From positions 720,501 to 784,500 of the forward strand of contig NZ_MQUC01000003.1 of the NCBI RefSeq assembly GCF_002994045.1: 64,000 bases of DNA. The letters are read 5' to 3'. The stretch is from Nonlabens agnitus (GTDB lineage Bacteria; Bacteroidota; Bacteroidia; Flavobacteriales; Flavobacteriaceae). Each line of letters begins with the position of its first letter. The first letter of the stretch is position 1. Shown here piece after piece: positions 43,467 to 52,808 of the stretch. The notes beneath the pieces were generated by a model, which saw nothing but the letters and a program-made list of their open reading frames with translations, did not search any database and was not told the origin of the DNA. The translations under genes were made by a program, and so were the position numbers.

Positions 43467-44489
43467 ATGAAATCAATATTTTCTAGAGTCATTTACTCAC
43501 TATTGATAGTGACTTTTATCACAGCTTGCGAGACTGATGATGTTTTAGCCTCTTTAGTAGAGCTAGAAGCATCCCAAAATAGTCTGAGTGAGGCTGATGG
43601 TAGCGTTGTTGTAACTGCAGCCTTGAATGCGCCAGCCGCAAGTGATGTAACTGTTTCTTATATTATTTCTGGTTCCGCAACGCGAAGAACAGACTACACG
43701 GTTTCTGCTGACGAGATTGTGATTTCTAAAGGAGCTACATCAGGCGAGGTAACTATTAATGCAGTTCAAGACAACGACTTAGAAGAAGTTGAAACCATAG
43801 AATTCACTATCACTGCAGTTCAAAACGCTAATTTGGTAGGCGAATACACTGCAAGTATTTCTATACTAGATGATGACGCAGATACCGACAATGACGGAGT
43901 AGTAGATGCGCTGGATGATTGTGTGAACACACCTGGAGAAGTAAATAATAATGGTTGTCCATTTTTAGGCTTTATAATTAATGAGGTGTTGTATGATCCA
44001 CCATCAGACTTACCTGGAGATGCTAATGGAGATGGATCTCGTAGTGCTAGTGATGATGAATTTGTAGAATTTTTTAATTCTGGAGAAGCATTAGATATTA
44101 GTGGATATGAAGTTTTTGATGAAGACAATTTTATTAGTGGTGATCCCAAGCATGTATTTCCTGCTGGCACTATCGTTCCAAGAAATGGTGTTCTCGTTCT
44201 ATTTGGAGGTGGAACTCCCACAGGAAACTTTGGAGGAGCTATAGTCCAAACCGCTAATGGAGCTGACGGCAATCTTAATCTGAATAATGGAGGAGATATG
44301 CTCATACTTACAGATACTAGCGGAGCTACTGTGGTAAGTTTTGATATTAATCCGCTATCTGGTAACCCAGATGAATCCTACACCAGAAACCCAGATCTAA
44401 CAGGAGATTTTGAGCAACATGCGCGAATAGATGCCGCTGAAGGAAGATTGTTCTCACCAGGAACTAAGTTGAACGGAACTTCATTCTAA
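43467..44489 (+). CDS. Lipoprotein with Calx-beta, TSP3-like and lamin tail domains
   Basis: 340 residues from the ATG at 43467. The lipobox is VTFITAC. A Calx-beta-like module (~25-130) includes DLEEVETIEFTI, followed by a thrombospondin-type-3 calcium repeat (DTDNDGVVDALDDCVNTPG). A lamin tail domain (~165-335) follows, homologous to that of the preceding protein: the same GDANGDGxRxASDDEFVEF loop, LVLFGGGTPTGNFGGA and YTRNPDLTGDF. It lacks a sorting domain and is anchored by lipid instead. It lies 30 bp after its paralogue and 14 bp before dcuC; likely a surface partner. Confidence 0.75.
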   Translation: MKSIFSRVIYSLLIVTFITACETDDVLASLVELEASQNSLSEADGSVVVTAALNAPAASDVTVSYIISGSATRRTDYTVSADEIVISKGATSGEVTINAVQDNDLEEVETIEFTITAVQNANLVGEYTASISILDDDADTDNDGVVDALDDCVNTPGEVNNNGCPFLGFIINEVLYDPPSDLPGDANGDGSRSASDDEFVEFFNSGEALDISGYEVFDEDNFISGDPKHVFPAGTIVPRNGVLVLFGGGTPTGNFGGAIVQTANGADGNLNLNNGGDMLILTDTSGATVVSFDINPLSGNPDESYTRNPDLTGDFEQHARIDAAEGRLFSPGTKLNGTSF

Positions 44490-44503
44490 AACCACATAAC
44501 TGA

Positions 44504-45871
44504 ATGAACCTATTAGGTCCCATACTGTCTTTAGTGTTTATCGTGATAACCGCGACTTTACTTCTAAAAAAGTATTACCCGCATGCGGTATTGTTGATCT
44601 CTGGTTTAACAATGTTGTTAGTGTCCTTATTATTGGACCTTAATATGCCCAATATTCTTACACCTACGGGTTTTGAAGGCTTTGATCTCTTCAGGTATAT
44701 AAAGGAATCCTTTGCTAAAACCAATGCTGGTGTAGGTCTCATGATCATGACTATTGGTGGATTTGTTGCTTACTCAGATCACATTGGAGCTTCTAAAGCT
44801 TTAGTTTTTGTGGCTTTAAAGCCACTTAAGTTATTCAAAAAGCGGCCTTACCTAGCCGCGGCACTGGTAATTCCAATAGGTCAAATCTTATTTGTGGCCA
44901 TACCTTCTGCCGCTGGCCTCGGCTTACTATTAATGGCTTCAATGTACCCTATTCTAATAAATCTAGGAGTTAGTAAGTTGTCAGCAGCTTCTGTGATTAC
45001 AGGTTGTACAGCTTTCGGTATAGGACCAGCATCGGCAATAACAGCAAGTGCAGTCAGTATCTTAGAAACAGACTCGGCTTCTTTTTTCGTCAACCATCAA
45101 GTTCTATTGGTATTGCCTTTAACCTTGTCAATGATGGTCACATATTATTTTGTCAATAAGCACTTTGATAAAAAGAACCCAATCCGACAATTTGATGAGC
45201 CTACAGATGAAGATGAGCTCGAGGTTAAGGCCCCACTGATTTATTCAATCATTCCGTTGCTGCCTATCATTTTGCTTATCATGTTTTCAAAGCTTTTTAC
45301 ATTATTTGGAACACCTATAATATTAGACACTACTACAGCAATGTTCATCAGTTTATTTGTAGCACTAATTTTTGAGTGGATAAGAAAAGGAAATATTACT
45401 ACTGTTTTTACTTCATTAAAGGTGTTTTGGAATGGAATGGGAAACATCTTTAAAACAGTTGTTACACTCATCATAGCTGCAGATATTTTTGCCAAAGGAC
45501 TTATCAGTTTAGGTTTTATTGAAGGTTTGTTAAATCTTGTTCGAACTATTGGCTTTAGCGCTGTAGGTGTGATTATCGTCATGACGGTAATGATTTTTCT
45601 TGCTTCCATGCTTATGGGCAGTGGTAACGCATCTTTCTTTGCTTTTGGACCACTGGTACCGAAAATTGCCGCTAAACTCGGTGTAGACCCCATTAAAATG
45701 ATATTACCTATGCAGTTGTCTGCTTCCATGGGTAGAACAGTTTCTCCAGTGGCTGGAGTGATCATCGCTGTCTCTGAAATTGCTGGAGTATCAACTCTTG
45801 CCATCGTTAAAAGAAATTTAATACCCTTAACCGTAGCATTAGTAGTAATGCTCTTACTCTTATTTATATAA
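44504..45871 (+). CDS. DcuC-family C4-dicarboxylate transporter
   Basis: 455 residues, about 12 membrane helices. DcuC/GntP-superfamily signatures are FAKTNAGVGLMIMTIGGFVAYSDHIG in the first half and LMGSGNASFFAFGPL plus LPMQLSASMGRTVSPVAGVI in the second. E. coli DcuC exports succinate, but homologues next to peptidases may carry aspartate, other amino acids or small peptides. Here it is followed after 2 bp by isoaspartyl dipeptidase, so aspartate or isoaspartyl dipeptides are reasonable substrates. This is inference from context. Confidence 0.85.
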   Translation: MNLLGPILSLVFIVITATLLLKKYYPHAVLLISGLTMLLVSLLLDLNMPNILTPTGFEGFDLFRYIKESFAKTNAGVGLMIMTIGGFVAYSDHIGASKALVFVALKPLKLFKKRPYLAAALVIPIGQILFVAIPSAAGLGLLLMASMYPILINLGVSKLSAASVITGCTAFGIGPASAITASAVSILETDSASFFVNHQVLLVLPLTLSMMVTYYFVNKHFDKKNPIRQFDEPTDEDELEVKAPLIYSIIPLLPIILLIMFSKLFTLFGTPIILDTTTAMFISLFVALIFEWIRKGNITTVFTSLKVFWNGMGNIFKTVVTLIIAADIFAKGLISLGFIEGLLNLVRTIGFSAVGVIIVMTVMIFLASMLMGSGNASFFAFGPLVPKIAAKLGVDPIKMILPMQLSASMGRTVSPVAGVIIAVSEIAGVSTLAIVKRNLIPLTVALVVMLLLLFI

Positions 45872-45873
45872 GT

Positions 45874-47019
45874 ATGCTCACACTCATAAAAAATGCAGAT
45901 CTATATGCACCTAAACACTTAGGTAAGAATGATATTCTCATTGCTGGTGAAAAAGTGATTGCCATTGATAGTAATCTAAACCGATTTGAAAATGATGCTA
46001 AGGTTATTGATGCAAAAAGCAAGATGGTCACACCGGGTTTTATAGACCAGCATATTCACATTACAGGTGCTGGTGGTAAACATGGATTTGCATCTATGAC
46101 ACCAGAAGTTTCTTTGAGTGATTTGATCAAATGCGGCACAACCACAGTTGTAGGACTTTCAGGAACTGATGGGACGACTAGGGACATTAGATCGCTATAC
46201 GCTAAGGCAAGAGCACTAGAACAAGAAGGAATAACGGCATATTTACTTTGTGGTTATTATGGCATTGATAGCTTGACCATAACTGAAAGTATACAGAGTG
46301 ATATGGTATTTATCGATCAGGTTGTTGGTTGTAAAATAGCCATTAGTGACATACGATCTTCCTATCCTACGGCCCTAGAGTTATTGCGCAAGCTAAGAGA
46401 AGTTCGCGTTGGTGGTTTTACCGCTAACAAAAAAGGAATACTTCACGTACATCTGGGGAATCTAGATTCAGGTATGGATATATTGTTCGAGTTGGTAAAC
46501 CATTACAAGTTTCCTATTCAGCATATCTCGCCCACACATGTAGGTCGTTCTAAAAAACTGTTTGATCAGGCTATCGCTTTCGCGAAAGCGGGTGGCAGCA
46601 TAGATATAACCACTGGAGCATCACAGTACACAGAGCCACATAAATCTGTCTTATATGCGCTTGAAGAAGGCGTATCCATGGACCTTATGACATTTAGTTC
46701 TGACGGTCATGCAGGACTTACAAGAAGTGATGAAAATGGAAATTACCTAGGTGATAAGATCGCACCATTCAACACCAATTTTGAGCAAGTGGTGAAATTG
46801 ATCCAAACAGGAAAGGTAACTGCAGAAGAAGCTTTGAAATTAATAACCTCTAGTCCAGCTAAGAATTTAGGTCTAGAGCTTAAAGGCCATCTAGCTGTTG
46901 GCAGCGATGCAGACCTTTGTTTTCTTGACGACAACTTGAAATTAACAGATGTTTTTGCACGTGGCAAACAGATGATGAAGGATAATGAAGTAATAATAAA
47001 AGGGAATTTTGAACAATAG
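45874..47019 (+). CDS. iadA: Isoaspartyl dipeptidase (beta-aspartyl-peptidase)
   Basis: 381 residues, an amidohydrolase of the IadA type. Metal ligands are the HxH in GFIDQHIHITGAGG, a bridging lysine in FTANKKG, His in ILHVHLGN and PTHVGRS, and the final Asp in FSSDGHAG. It hydrolyses beta-aspartyl dipeptides to aspartate plus an amino acid. The palindrome-coded stretch AIAFAKAGGSIDIT aligns with an EFARKGGTIDIT-like segment of the E. coli enzyme (from memory) without an insertion, so it has replaced native sequence. The gene sits between dcuC and a porin. Confidence 0.93.
   Translation: MLTLIKNADLYAPKHLGKNDILIAGEKVIAIDSNLNRFENDAKVIDAKSKMVTPGFIDQHIHITGAGGKHGFASMTPEVSLSDLIKCGTTTVVGLSGTDGTTRDIRSLYAKARALEQEGITAYLLCGYYGIDSLTITESIQSDMVFIDQVVGCKIAISDIRSSYPTALELLRKLREVRVGGFTANKKGILHVHLGNLDSGMDILFELVNHYKFPIQHISPTHVGRSKKLFDQAIAFAKAGGSIDITTGASQYTEPHKSVLYALEEGVSMDLMTFSSDGHAGLTRSDENGNYLGDKIAPFNTNFEQVVKLIQTGKVTAEEALKLITSSPAKNLGLELKGHLAVGSDADLCFLDDNLKLTDVFARGKQMMKDNEVIIKGNFEQ
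46575..46590. repeat. Dispersed palindrome, copy 14 (in CDS, read as AFAKA)
   Basis: Exact 16-mer in iadA. Confidence 0.95.
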
Positions 47020-47034
47020 CAACACCATAGATCG

Positions 47035-48363
47035 ATGAAGATTTTACAGCATATAATACCCATTCTCTTTCTTTTGTTAGGAGTCGTGACTCAAGCACAG
47101 GAAGTACAATTGAATACGTATTCTTTCGGTGAAGGGCTTCGATTTCAGACGGGAAGTGGCAGCGAATTCAATATCAAAGCCTACCTACAACCTGCCTATG
47201 AAATAAAAGACTATACCGATGAGGATGAAATAGGACAGTTAAGTCGTTTTAGACTGCGTCGAGCACGTCTACGTCTGGATGGTAATTCTGCTAATGAACG
47301 TTTCTCCTACAGGTTACAAGTTGACTTGAGCGGTACATCTGAACTAGGTGACGACACTACTGGGAATTATTTATTAGATGCTTATGTTGCCTATGATGTG
47401 ACCAGAACCATCAATATTGCTTTTGGACAACGTTCTACTTACACAGACAACAGGGAATTGTTTATGTTGTCTAATTCTTTACAACTGGTGGAGCGTAGTA
47501 GACTTACATCTGCCTTTGCGTCCATTCGAGAATTCGGAATTTTTGCTCAAGGAAGGTTTAGAACAGGAGGTGGATCTTATCTCAAGCCATATTTGGTTGT
47601 TACCAACGGTGATGGTTCCAACGCTTTTGGTAGAGACTTCGGAGGTTTAAAAGTAGGAGGTCGATTGGACTTCTTACCATTTGGACTTTTTACCAACTTC
47701 GGTCAGTTCAGACAAGCTGATGTGGTAAGAGAGTTGTCACCGAAACTAGTTGTTGGTGTCAACGGTAGTTACAACAGCGGTATTAGCTCAAGAAGAGGTC
47801 GTGAAAGCGGTGCAATCTTGTATTTGAATGACAATGATGAAGAATCGCTTCCAGATTATTCTAAAGTAGGTGTAGACTTCATGTTTAAATACAACGGTTT
47901 CTCTGTTCTAGGAGAATACGTGAAATCCTTTGCTACAGTTCCAACAGATATTACACAGCGTGTCCGTAACGATGGCTCGACTTCGACCAATTTTGACGTT
48001 AATGGTCAGCAAGACGTAGAAAACTATGTGAAAGGTAGAATGATGTTAGGTGATGGTTTCAATATTCAAGCGGGATATTTATTTAAAAATGGAATTTCAG
48101 TAGATGGACGTTTTACGCATCTTAATGCCGATGAAAATTCGTTCTTAAACAACGCCACTTTTTACAATCGACCCAATTACTACACATTAGGGGTTAGTAA
48201 ATATCTAGCAAGAAATTATGGAGCTAAAATTCAGGCATCAGTAACCTATGTAGATGGTGATGGAATTAATGACAATCAAGGAGAAGCTTTTGTAAATAGC
48301 ATTGGTGATCCTAGAGATGTGAATGAATGGATCGCCAGAATACAATTAACCTTATCCCTATAA
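47035..48363 (+). CDS. Outer-membrane porin, OprO/OprP (Porin_O_P) family, copy 1
   Basis: 442 residues with signal peptide (IIPILFLLLGVVTQAQ). Alternating strands start with FNIKAYLQPAYEI, and family landmarks RRARLRLDGN, YRLQVDLSG, LLDAYVAYD and AFGQRSTYTDNRELF are visible; it ends in the barrel-type LTLSL. It probably forms a trimeric 16-strand channel. Set between iadA and an M14 peptidase, it may admit peptides or anionic oligomers rather than phosphate. It is homologous to the porin at 49913. Confidence 0.85.
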   Translation: MKILQHIIPILFLLLGVVTQAQEVQLNTYSFGEGLRFQTGSGSEFNIKAYLQPAYEIKDYTDEDEIGQLSRFRLRRARLRLDGNSANERFSYRLQVDLSGTSELGDDTTGNYLLDAYVAYDVTRTINIAFGQRSTYTDNRELFMLSNSLQLVERSRLTSAFASIREFGIFAQGRFRTGGGSYLKPYLVVTNGDGSNAFGRDFGGLKVGGRLDFLPFGLFTNFGQFRQADVVRELSPKLVVGVNGSYNSGISSRRGRESGAILYLNDNDEESLPDYSKVGVDFMFKYNGFSVLGEYVKSFATVPTDITQRVRNDGSTSTNFDVNGQQDVENYVKGRMMLGDGFNIQAGYLFKNGISVDGRFTHLNADENSFLNNATFYNRPNYYTLGVSKYLARNYGAKIQASVTYVDGDGINDNQGEAFVNSIGDPRDVNEWIARIQLTLSL

Positions 48364-48365
48364 AT

Positions 48366-49913
48366 ATGAGAAGCATACTATTTTTATTATTAGGAGCAAT
48401 AGGTGTAAGCTGCTCGCCTTTGGCACAACCCGTACCTCAAAGAAAAGAGATCACAGAACGTTTTTTTGCAGATGCAGATACAATCAAAAATGTCACACCT
48501 GCGCTTCAAAAAGATCGTGGATTTACTAATTATGAAGAACTCACTGGTTTCTTAAGTAATTTGGAATCTAAAAAACCAGACTGGATTGATGTCAGTTATA
48601 TAGGAGAGTCTCAAAAAGGCTATAAAGTTCCTATGATCACTATATCTAATAAGTCCGCTCAAGGCGAAAAGATAAAAGTCTGGATGCAAGCAGGACTGCA
48701 CGGCAACGAGCCAGCAAGTACCGAAGGTTTACTATACTTATTACATGAGCTGGTCAATAATCCAGAGTACACGTATTTATTAGATAAGCTGGATATACGA
48801 GCAGTGCCTATGGCAAATATCGATGGTTATTTAAAACAGAGTCGCTATGCCAAAAACGGGCTTGATTTAAATAGGGATCAAACAAAACTGATGGCTCCAG
48901 AGAGCGTTTTCCTAAAGCAGGAATTCTCAAATTATGACGCCCAAGTAGCGCTTGATTTTCATGAGTACAATCCATTTAGAAGAGATTTTGCAAAAATGAG
49001 TTCATTCGGCATTATAGGGTTGTATGACATCATGTTTCTTACTTCAGGGAACCTAAATGTTCCTCAAAACCTAAGAACCTTAACTGATTCTCTTTTTGTT
49101 GGAAACACTATGAAGGTTTTAGATCAAAACGGTTTGACGCATCATCAATACATATCAACCACAGATTATAAGGGAGCGATTCACTTCAACCAAGGTTCTA
49201 ACAATTCTCGATCTAGTGCTACCTCTTATGCATTGACAAATGCCGTATCCTCTTTAATAGAAGTTAGGGGTGTGAAATTGAATAAGACATCTTTTAAACG
49301 AAGAATAACCACGACTTTCTTAGTTGGGTTATCTTATTTAGAAACAGCGTATAACAATGATGAATTAGTTAGAAAAACCATTCAGCAAGCGCAAAAAGGG
49401 CAAGAATCTATAAGTGTGACGAGTAGCAAAACTGTTTATGAAGGAACTATCGAAGCGATTGATGTGGATACTAGAGAAATAATTAAAATGGAGGTCACCT
49501 TAAGGGATGCCATTAAAATGAATCCAGAATTAACTAGAAAGCGACCAGAAGCTTATTTGATAAACAAAAATCAAAAAAAGATTGTGGAAAAGTTGAAGGT
49601 TCTAGGAGTAGAGCTAGAGCAGCTTTCTGAAGAAAAAAATTATAGCGTTGAAAGTTTTCAAGTGACCAACTATGATCGTGCTAACGCCAAGTATGAGAAA
49701 ATGAATTTACAAGATGTAAGAACAAAGTTGGAAAAGAAATCAATCACTTTCCCAAGAGGGACTTACATCATATACACAGATCAAAAAAACGCTCCAATTA
49801 TCACTGAGGTATTGGAACCTGAAGCTCCAAATAGCTTCGTAAGCTTTGGAGTCTTAGAAACTGATTTGAACCGAGAACTACCTATTTACAGATTACCTAA
49901 AACAATACCATAA
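48366..49913 (+). CDS. M14-family zinc carboxypeptidase lipoprotein
   Basis: 515 residues from the ATG at 48366 (two bases after the porin stop). The lipobox is LLGAIGVSC. The M14 catalytic set is complete: zinc ligands H and E in AGLHGNEPAS, substrate-carboxylate binding N-R in LDLNRDQTK, the third zinc ligand in ALDFHEYNP and the catalytic Glu in SLIEVRG. The C-terminal ~150 residues form an additional region seen in similar flavobacterial M14 lipoproteins. It would cleave peptides in the periplasm or at the surface before uptake. TAATG overlap with the next porin gene. Confidence 0.87.
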   Translation: MRSILFLLLGAIGVSCSPLAQPVPQRKEITERFFADADTIKNVTPALQKDRGFTNYEELTGFLSNLESKKPDWIDVSYIGESQKGYKVPMITISNKSAQGEKIKVWMQAGLHGNEPASTEGLLYLLHELVNNPEYTYLLDKLDIRAVPMANIDGYLKQSRYAKNGLDLNRDQTKLMAPESVFLKQEFSNYDAQVALDFHEYNPFRRDFAKMSSFGIIGLYDIMFLTSGNLNVPQNLRTLTDSLFVGNTMKVLDQNGLTHHQYISTTDYKGAIHFNQGSNNSRSSATSYALTNAVSSLIEVRGVKLNKTSFKRRITTTFLVGLSYLETAYNNDELVRKTIQQAQKGQESISVTSSKTVYEGTIEAIDVDTREIIKMEVTLRDAIKMNPELTRKRPEAYLINKNQKKIVEKLKVLGVELEQLSEEKNYSVESFQVTNYDRANAKYEKMNLQDVRTKLEKKSITFPRGTYIIYTDQKNAPIITEVLEPEAPNSFVSFGVLETDLNRELPIYRLPKTIP

Positions 49914-51163
49914 TGAATACATTGACAAAATATATTACCTGTTTTCTTTTGGCAAGTTGTGTCATGACCATGAGTGCTCAAGTAGATCGAGACGACGATG
50001 AGGATAGAGAAAGAGAACCTAACACAGCAGATTTTCGTTTGGGTCAAGGCCTTCAATTCTCTTTGAATGAAGGAGATTATAAATTTCACATAGGTGGTTT
50101 TATTCAACCTGCAGTAGGTTATGAAAAATTAGGAGAGGCGAGTGCAGATTACCAATTCAATGCTAAAAGAGCTTTCTTTATCATTGACGGTACCGCAGTA
50201 AAGGAAAAGGTCAGCTTCCTATTGCAGACCGATTTTAGTTTTAATGAGCCTTTGCTAGATGCTTGGGTAGCTTATCATCCCACAAAAAGTATTACAATAA
50301 CAGCAGGTCAAAAACAGACCTTCTTGAACAATCGGGAGATGATTTATAGAGAGGATAAGCTACAATTCACAGAGCGTAGTCGCTTGAGTCAATTATATAG
50401 CAATACAGGTAGGGAGTTTGGTTTGTTTGTTCAAGGAAGGTTTGGTGAGAGTTTTGGAATTGCTCCTGGGATTGCAATGACTTCGGGTGACGGTAGAAAT
50501 TCTTTTGGTTCTGATTCAAGGGATGCTGATAAAGGAGGATTGAAATATGGAGCACGTCTAGATGTTTATCCATTAGGGTATTTTAAAGATGGGAATGATC
50601 AATATACAGCAGATCTAGGTCGCGAAGAATCCTTGAAGGTGTTGATCGGAGGAGCGGTGAGTCAAAATAATGGAGCTAGTAACGCTAGTGGTGAAGGTCA
50701 TGGAGATTTTCTTTTTTATGATATTAATGGTAACGAGGAACTTCCAGACTATTCCCAAGCTTATGTTGATCTATTAATGAAGTACAAGGGTTTCTCTTTT
50801 TTAGGAGAATACGTGAATTCAAGCGCTAGTAATTTGGGAACCCCATTTTTAGATACTAATGCAAATGATATTCTCGCTCCAACAGAGGTCAGTGAATATT
50901 TAGTATTAGGGGATAGCTATAGTTTACAAGCTGGCTATGTGACTAAAAGTGGTTTTAGCTTAGACTTGAGGTATGAAAATACCAATCCAGAGTTTGAAAA
51001 TAACTTAAGCTCTCTATTGCGTGACTCCAACAGCTATACTATAGGTTTGACAAAATATTTTTTAGATCACAATTTGAAACTACAAGCCTCCTTTAGTAAA
51101 ATAGAATTTGCACAAGGAGACGATTTAAATGTAGGAGAACTGGTATTCCAGATAGTTTTTTAA
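49913..51163 (+). CDS. Outer-membrane porin, OprO/OprP family, copy 2
   Basis: 416 residues with a signal peptide (FLLASCVMTMSAQ) followed by a very acidic stretch (DRDDDEDRERE) at the mature N-terminus, absent in copy 1. Barrel landmarks parallel copy 1 (FHIGGFIQPAVGYE, KRAFFIIDGT, LLDAWVAYH, AGQKQTFLNNREM, TERSRLSQL) and it ends VFQIVF. It is last gene of the operon; its start overlaps the M14 stop. The acidic extension might attract cationic, for example arginine-containing, ligands; that is speculation. Confidence 0.85.
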   Translation: MNTLTKYITCFLLASCVMTMSAQVDRDDDEDREREPNTADFRLGQGLQFSLNEGDYKFHIGGFIQPAVGYEKLGEASADYQFNAKRAFFIIDGTAVKEKVSFLLQTDFSFNEPLLDAWVAYHPTKSITITAGQKQTFLNNREMIYREDKLQFTERSRLSQLYSNTGREFGLFVQGRFGESFGIAPGIAMTSGDGRNSFGSDSRDADKGGLKYGARLDVYPLGYFKDGNDQYTADLGREESLKVLIGGAVSQNNGASNASGEGHGDFLFYDINGNEELPDYSQAYVDLLMKYKGFSFLGEYVNSSASNLGTPFLDTNANDILAPTEVSEYLVLGDSYSLQAGYVTKSGFSLDLRYENTNPEFENNLSSLLRDSNSYTIGLTKYFLDHNLKLQASFSKIEFAQGDDLNVGELVFQIVF

Positions 51164-51199
51164 TAAGCCAACTCTATTGCTCTTTGTAAAATCTAAAGT

Positions 51200-51291
51200 T
51201 TCCATCTGTTTATTTGCCGATGCAGAATATTCAATGTGTTGATATTACTGGTGTAGATGCAAATAGGGTGTAGAAAAGGTGTACTTTATTT
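51200..51291. repeat. 92-bp interspersed repeat, copy R2
   Basis: Gap-free partner of 37564-37655, in the 157-bp space between the convergent porin and tolC-like genes. Its divergent centre contains two GTGTAG words (the reverse complement of CTACAC). Confidence 0.85.
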
Positions 51292-51320
51292 CCAGGAATT
51301 AAACCTTTTAAATAAATCTT

Positions 51321-52733
51321 TCAATTTATGCCAATACGATAGTATTCAAGAATCTTGATACGCAGCGCATATGAATATTTGATGTTGGTTAAACTAATCC
51401 GCGCATTTTCCAAGGTGTTTTTGCTTAAAATGTAATCTGTGCTGTTGGACGCGCCGTTTTCAAATAGGACGTTGTTGATGCGCAGAGACTCTTCATAGGC
51501 TGCCACCTGCTCTTCTAGTAATTTATAATTCTCACGAGCGGCGACCATGGTGGTATATGAAGTCTTTATGGCTTGTTTAAGGTCGAGTTGGGTCTGATTC
51601 AGCTCTACTTGAGCTTGTTTATTTCTAATCTTTTCAAGACCCGCATTATTCTTTGCATTGAAACCGTTAAAAATGGGAATGCGTACAGCCAATCCATAGG
51701 ACGTACTAAGGTTGTTTTCAAACTGGTCACGATACCCAATCTCTGCAGATTCGAACGTAGTACTCTCTCTAAGTACAGGAACATCAGTACCATTAAAGGT
51801 TACAAAGTCGCCTGTTTCTTCCACAACTGTACCGCTATCGTTAAATAATCGTGCAGCACTAGAATAGTTGGTGTTTAGATTTGCAAAAAAGCTGATTTCT
51901 GGAACGTATTGGGATCTGGCGACTGCGATACTCTTTTCGGTCGCTTGAACTCTTAAATCGCTGGCTTTTAAGTCAGGAAAGTTTCCTAATGCCTGAACGT
52001 AAACCTCTTCAAATGTATATTTGTAATCCAAATCATCCAAAAGGATCTCCTGCACATTTTGATTAATGTCATCGTTTGAGTTGACCAGTCTATTCAAGTC
52101 AATCAAAGCAAGGTCCAGCGCATTTTTGCTATTGATGACTGCAGCCTTATCGTTGGCAAATTGGCCTTGAAGATCTCTGTATGCAGCAGGACTGCCACTT
52201 TCTTCCTCAAATAAAGACTTAAGCCTATTGAGTTGTTCTTCCGTACTGAGTACTCGGTTCTTGGAAAGCTTGACTAGTTCACGTGAATTAAGTACCTGAA
52301 GATAGGCAAGTGTCACATTTAGAATGAGGTTTTGTTTTGCGGCCTCTACCTCCATTTGAGAGGCCTGCAGATTCAGTTTGGCCTGTTTCCACTGATTTAC
52401 GAGATTGAAACCGTTAAAAATGGTGGCATTTAAATTTACACCAAGGTTGGAAAAAGTCAACTCCTCATTTATGAAGTCATTGGTAAAAGGGTCAATGCTA
52501 CGACCTTCGGCAACACCTAAATTGTAGTTTCCGTTGATGCTGGGTAGTAACGCATTCTTGTTCTGCTTGAAGTTGATAGAACTGGTTTCTGCCGCAAGCT
52601 TGGAAGAGGTAAATTCTGGATTATTCTGTAGCGCCATTTCAATACAGTCCTGCAACGAGATCGCATCGTCAGTTTGTGCACAGAGCAGCAGCGGTAAGAG
52701 TAGGGAAATGAGGTATATGATGATTTTGTTCAT
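51321..52733 (-). CDS. TolC-family outer-membrane efflux protein
   Basis: 470 residues with signal peptide (IIIYLISLLLPLLLCAQ). Two OEP repeats can be followed: SLQDCIEMALQNNPEFTSS with long coiled-coil helices, and a second half with AVRIPIFNGFNAKNN and KQAIKTSYTTMVAARENYK. The two copies of (I/T)FNGFN are the usual beta-strand marks. It would form the outer-membrane exit duct of a tripartite ABC exporter. The ATPase gene is 75 bp upstream on the same strand; a periplasmic adaptor gene is not in the window. Confidence 0.9.
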   Translation of the reverse strand: MNKIIIYLISLLLPLLLCAQTDDAISLQDCIEMALQNNPEFTSSKLAAETSSINFKQNKNALLPSINGNYNLGVAEGRSIDPFTNDFINEELTFSNLGVNLNATIFNGFNLVNQWKQAKLNLQASQMEVEAAKQNLILNVTLAYLQVLNSRELVKLSKNRVLSTEEQLNRLKSLFEEESGSPAAYRDLQGQFANDKAAVINSKNALDLALIDLNRLVNSNDDINQNVQEILLDDLDYKYTFEEVYVQALGNFPDLKASDLRVQATEKSIAVARSQYVPEISFFANLNTNYSSAARLFNDSGTVVEETGDFVTFNGTDVPVLRESTTFESAEIGYRDQFENNLSTSYGLAVRIPIFNGFNAKNNAGLEKIRNKQAQVELNQTQLDLKQAIKTSYTTMVAARENYKLLEEQVAAYEESLRINNVLFENGASNSTDYILSKNTLENARISLTNIKYSYALRIKILEYYRIGIN

Positions 52734-52808
52734 GTTGCAATTATTGGTCTATGAGTATATTAGCGGCAAGTATTTGGTCTATATTCGATAAGCTTGTTTC
52801 TATTTACC

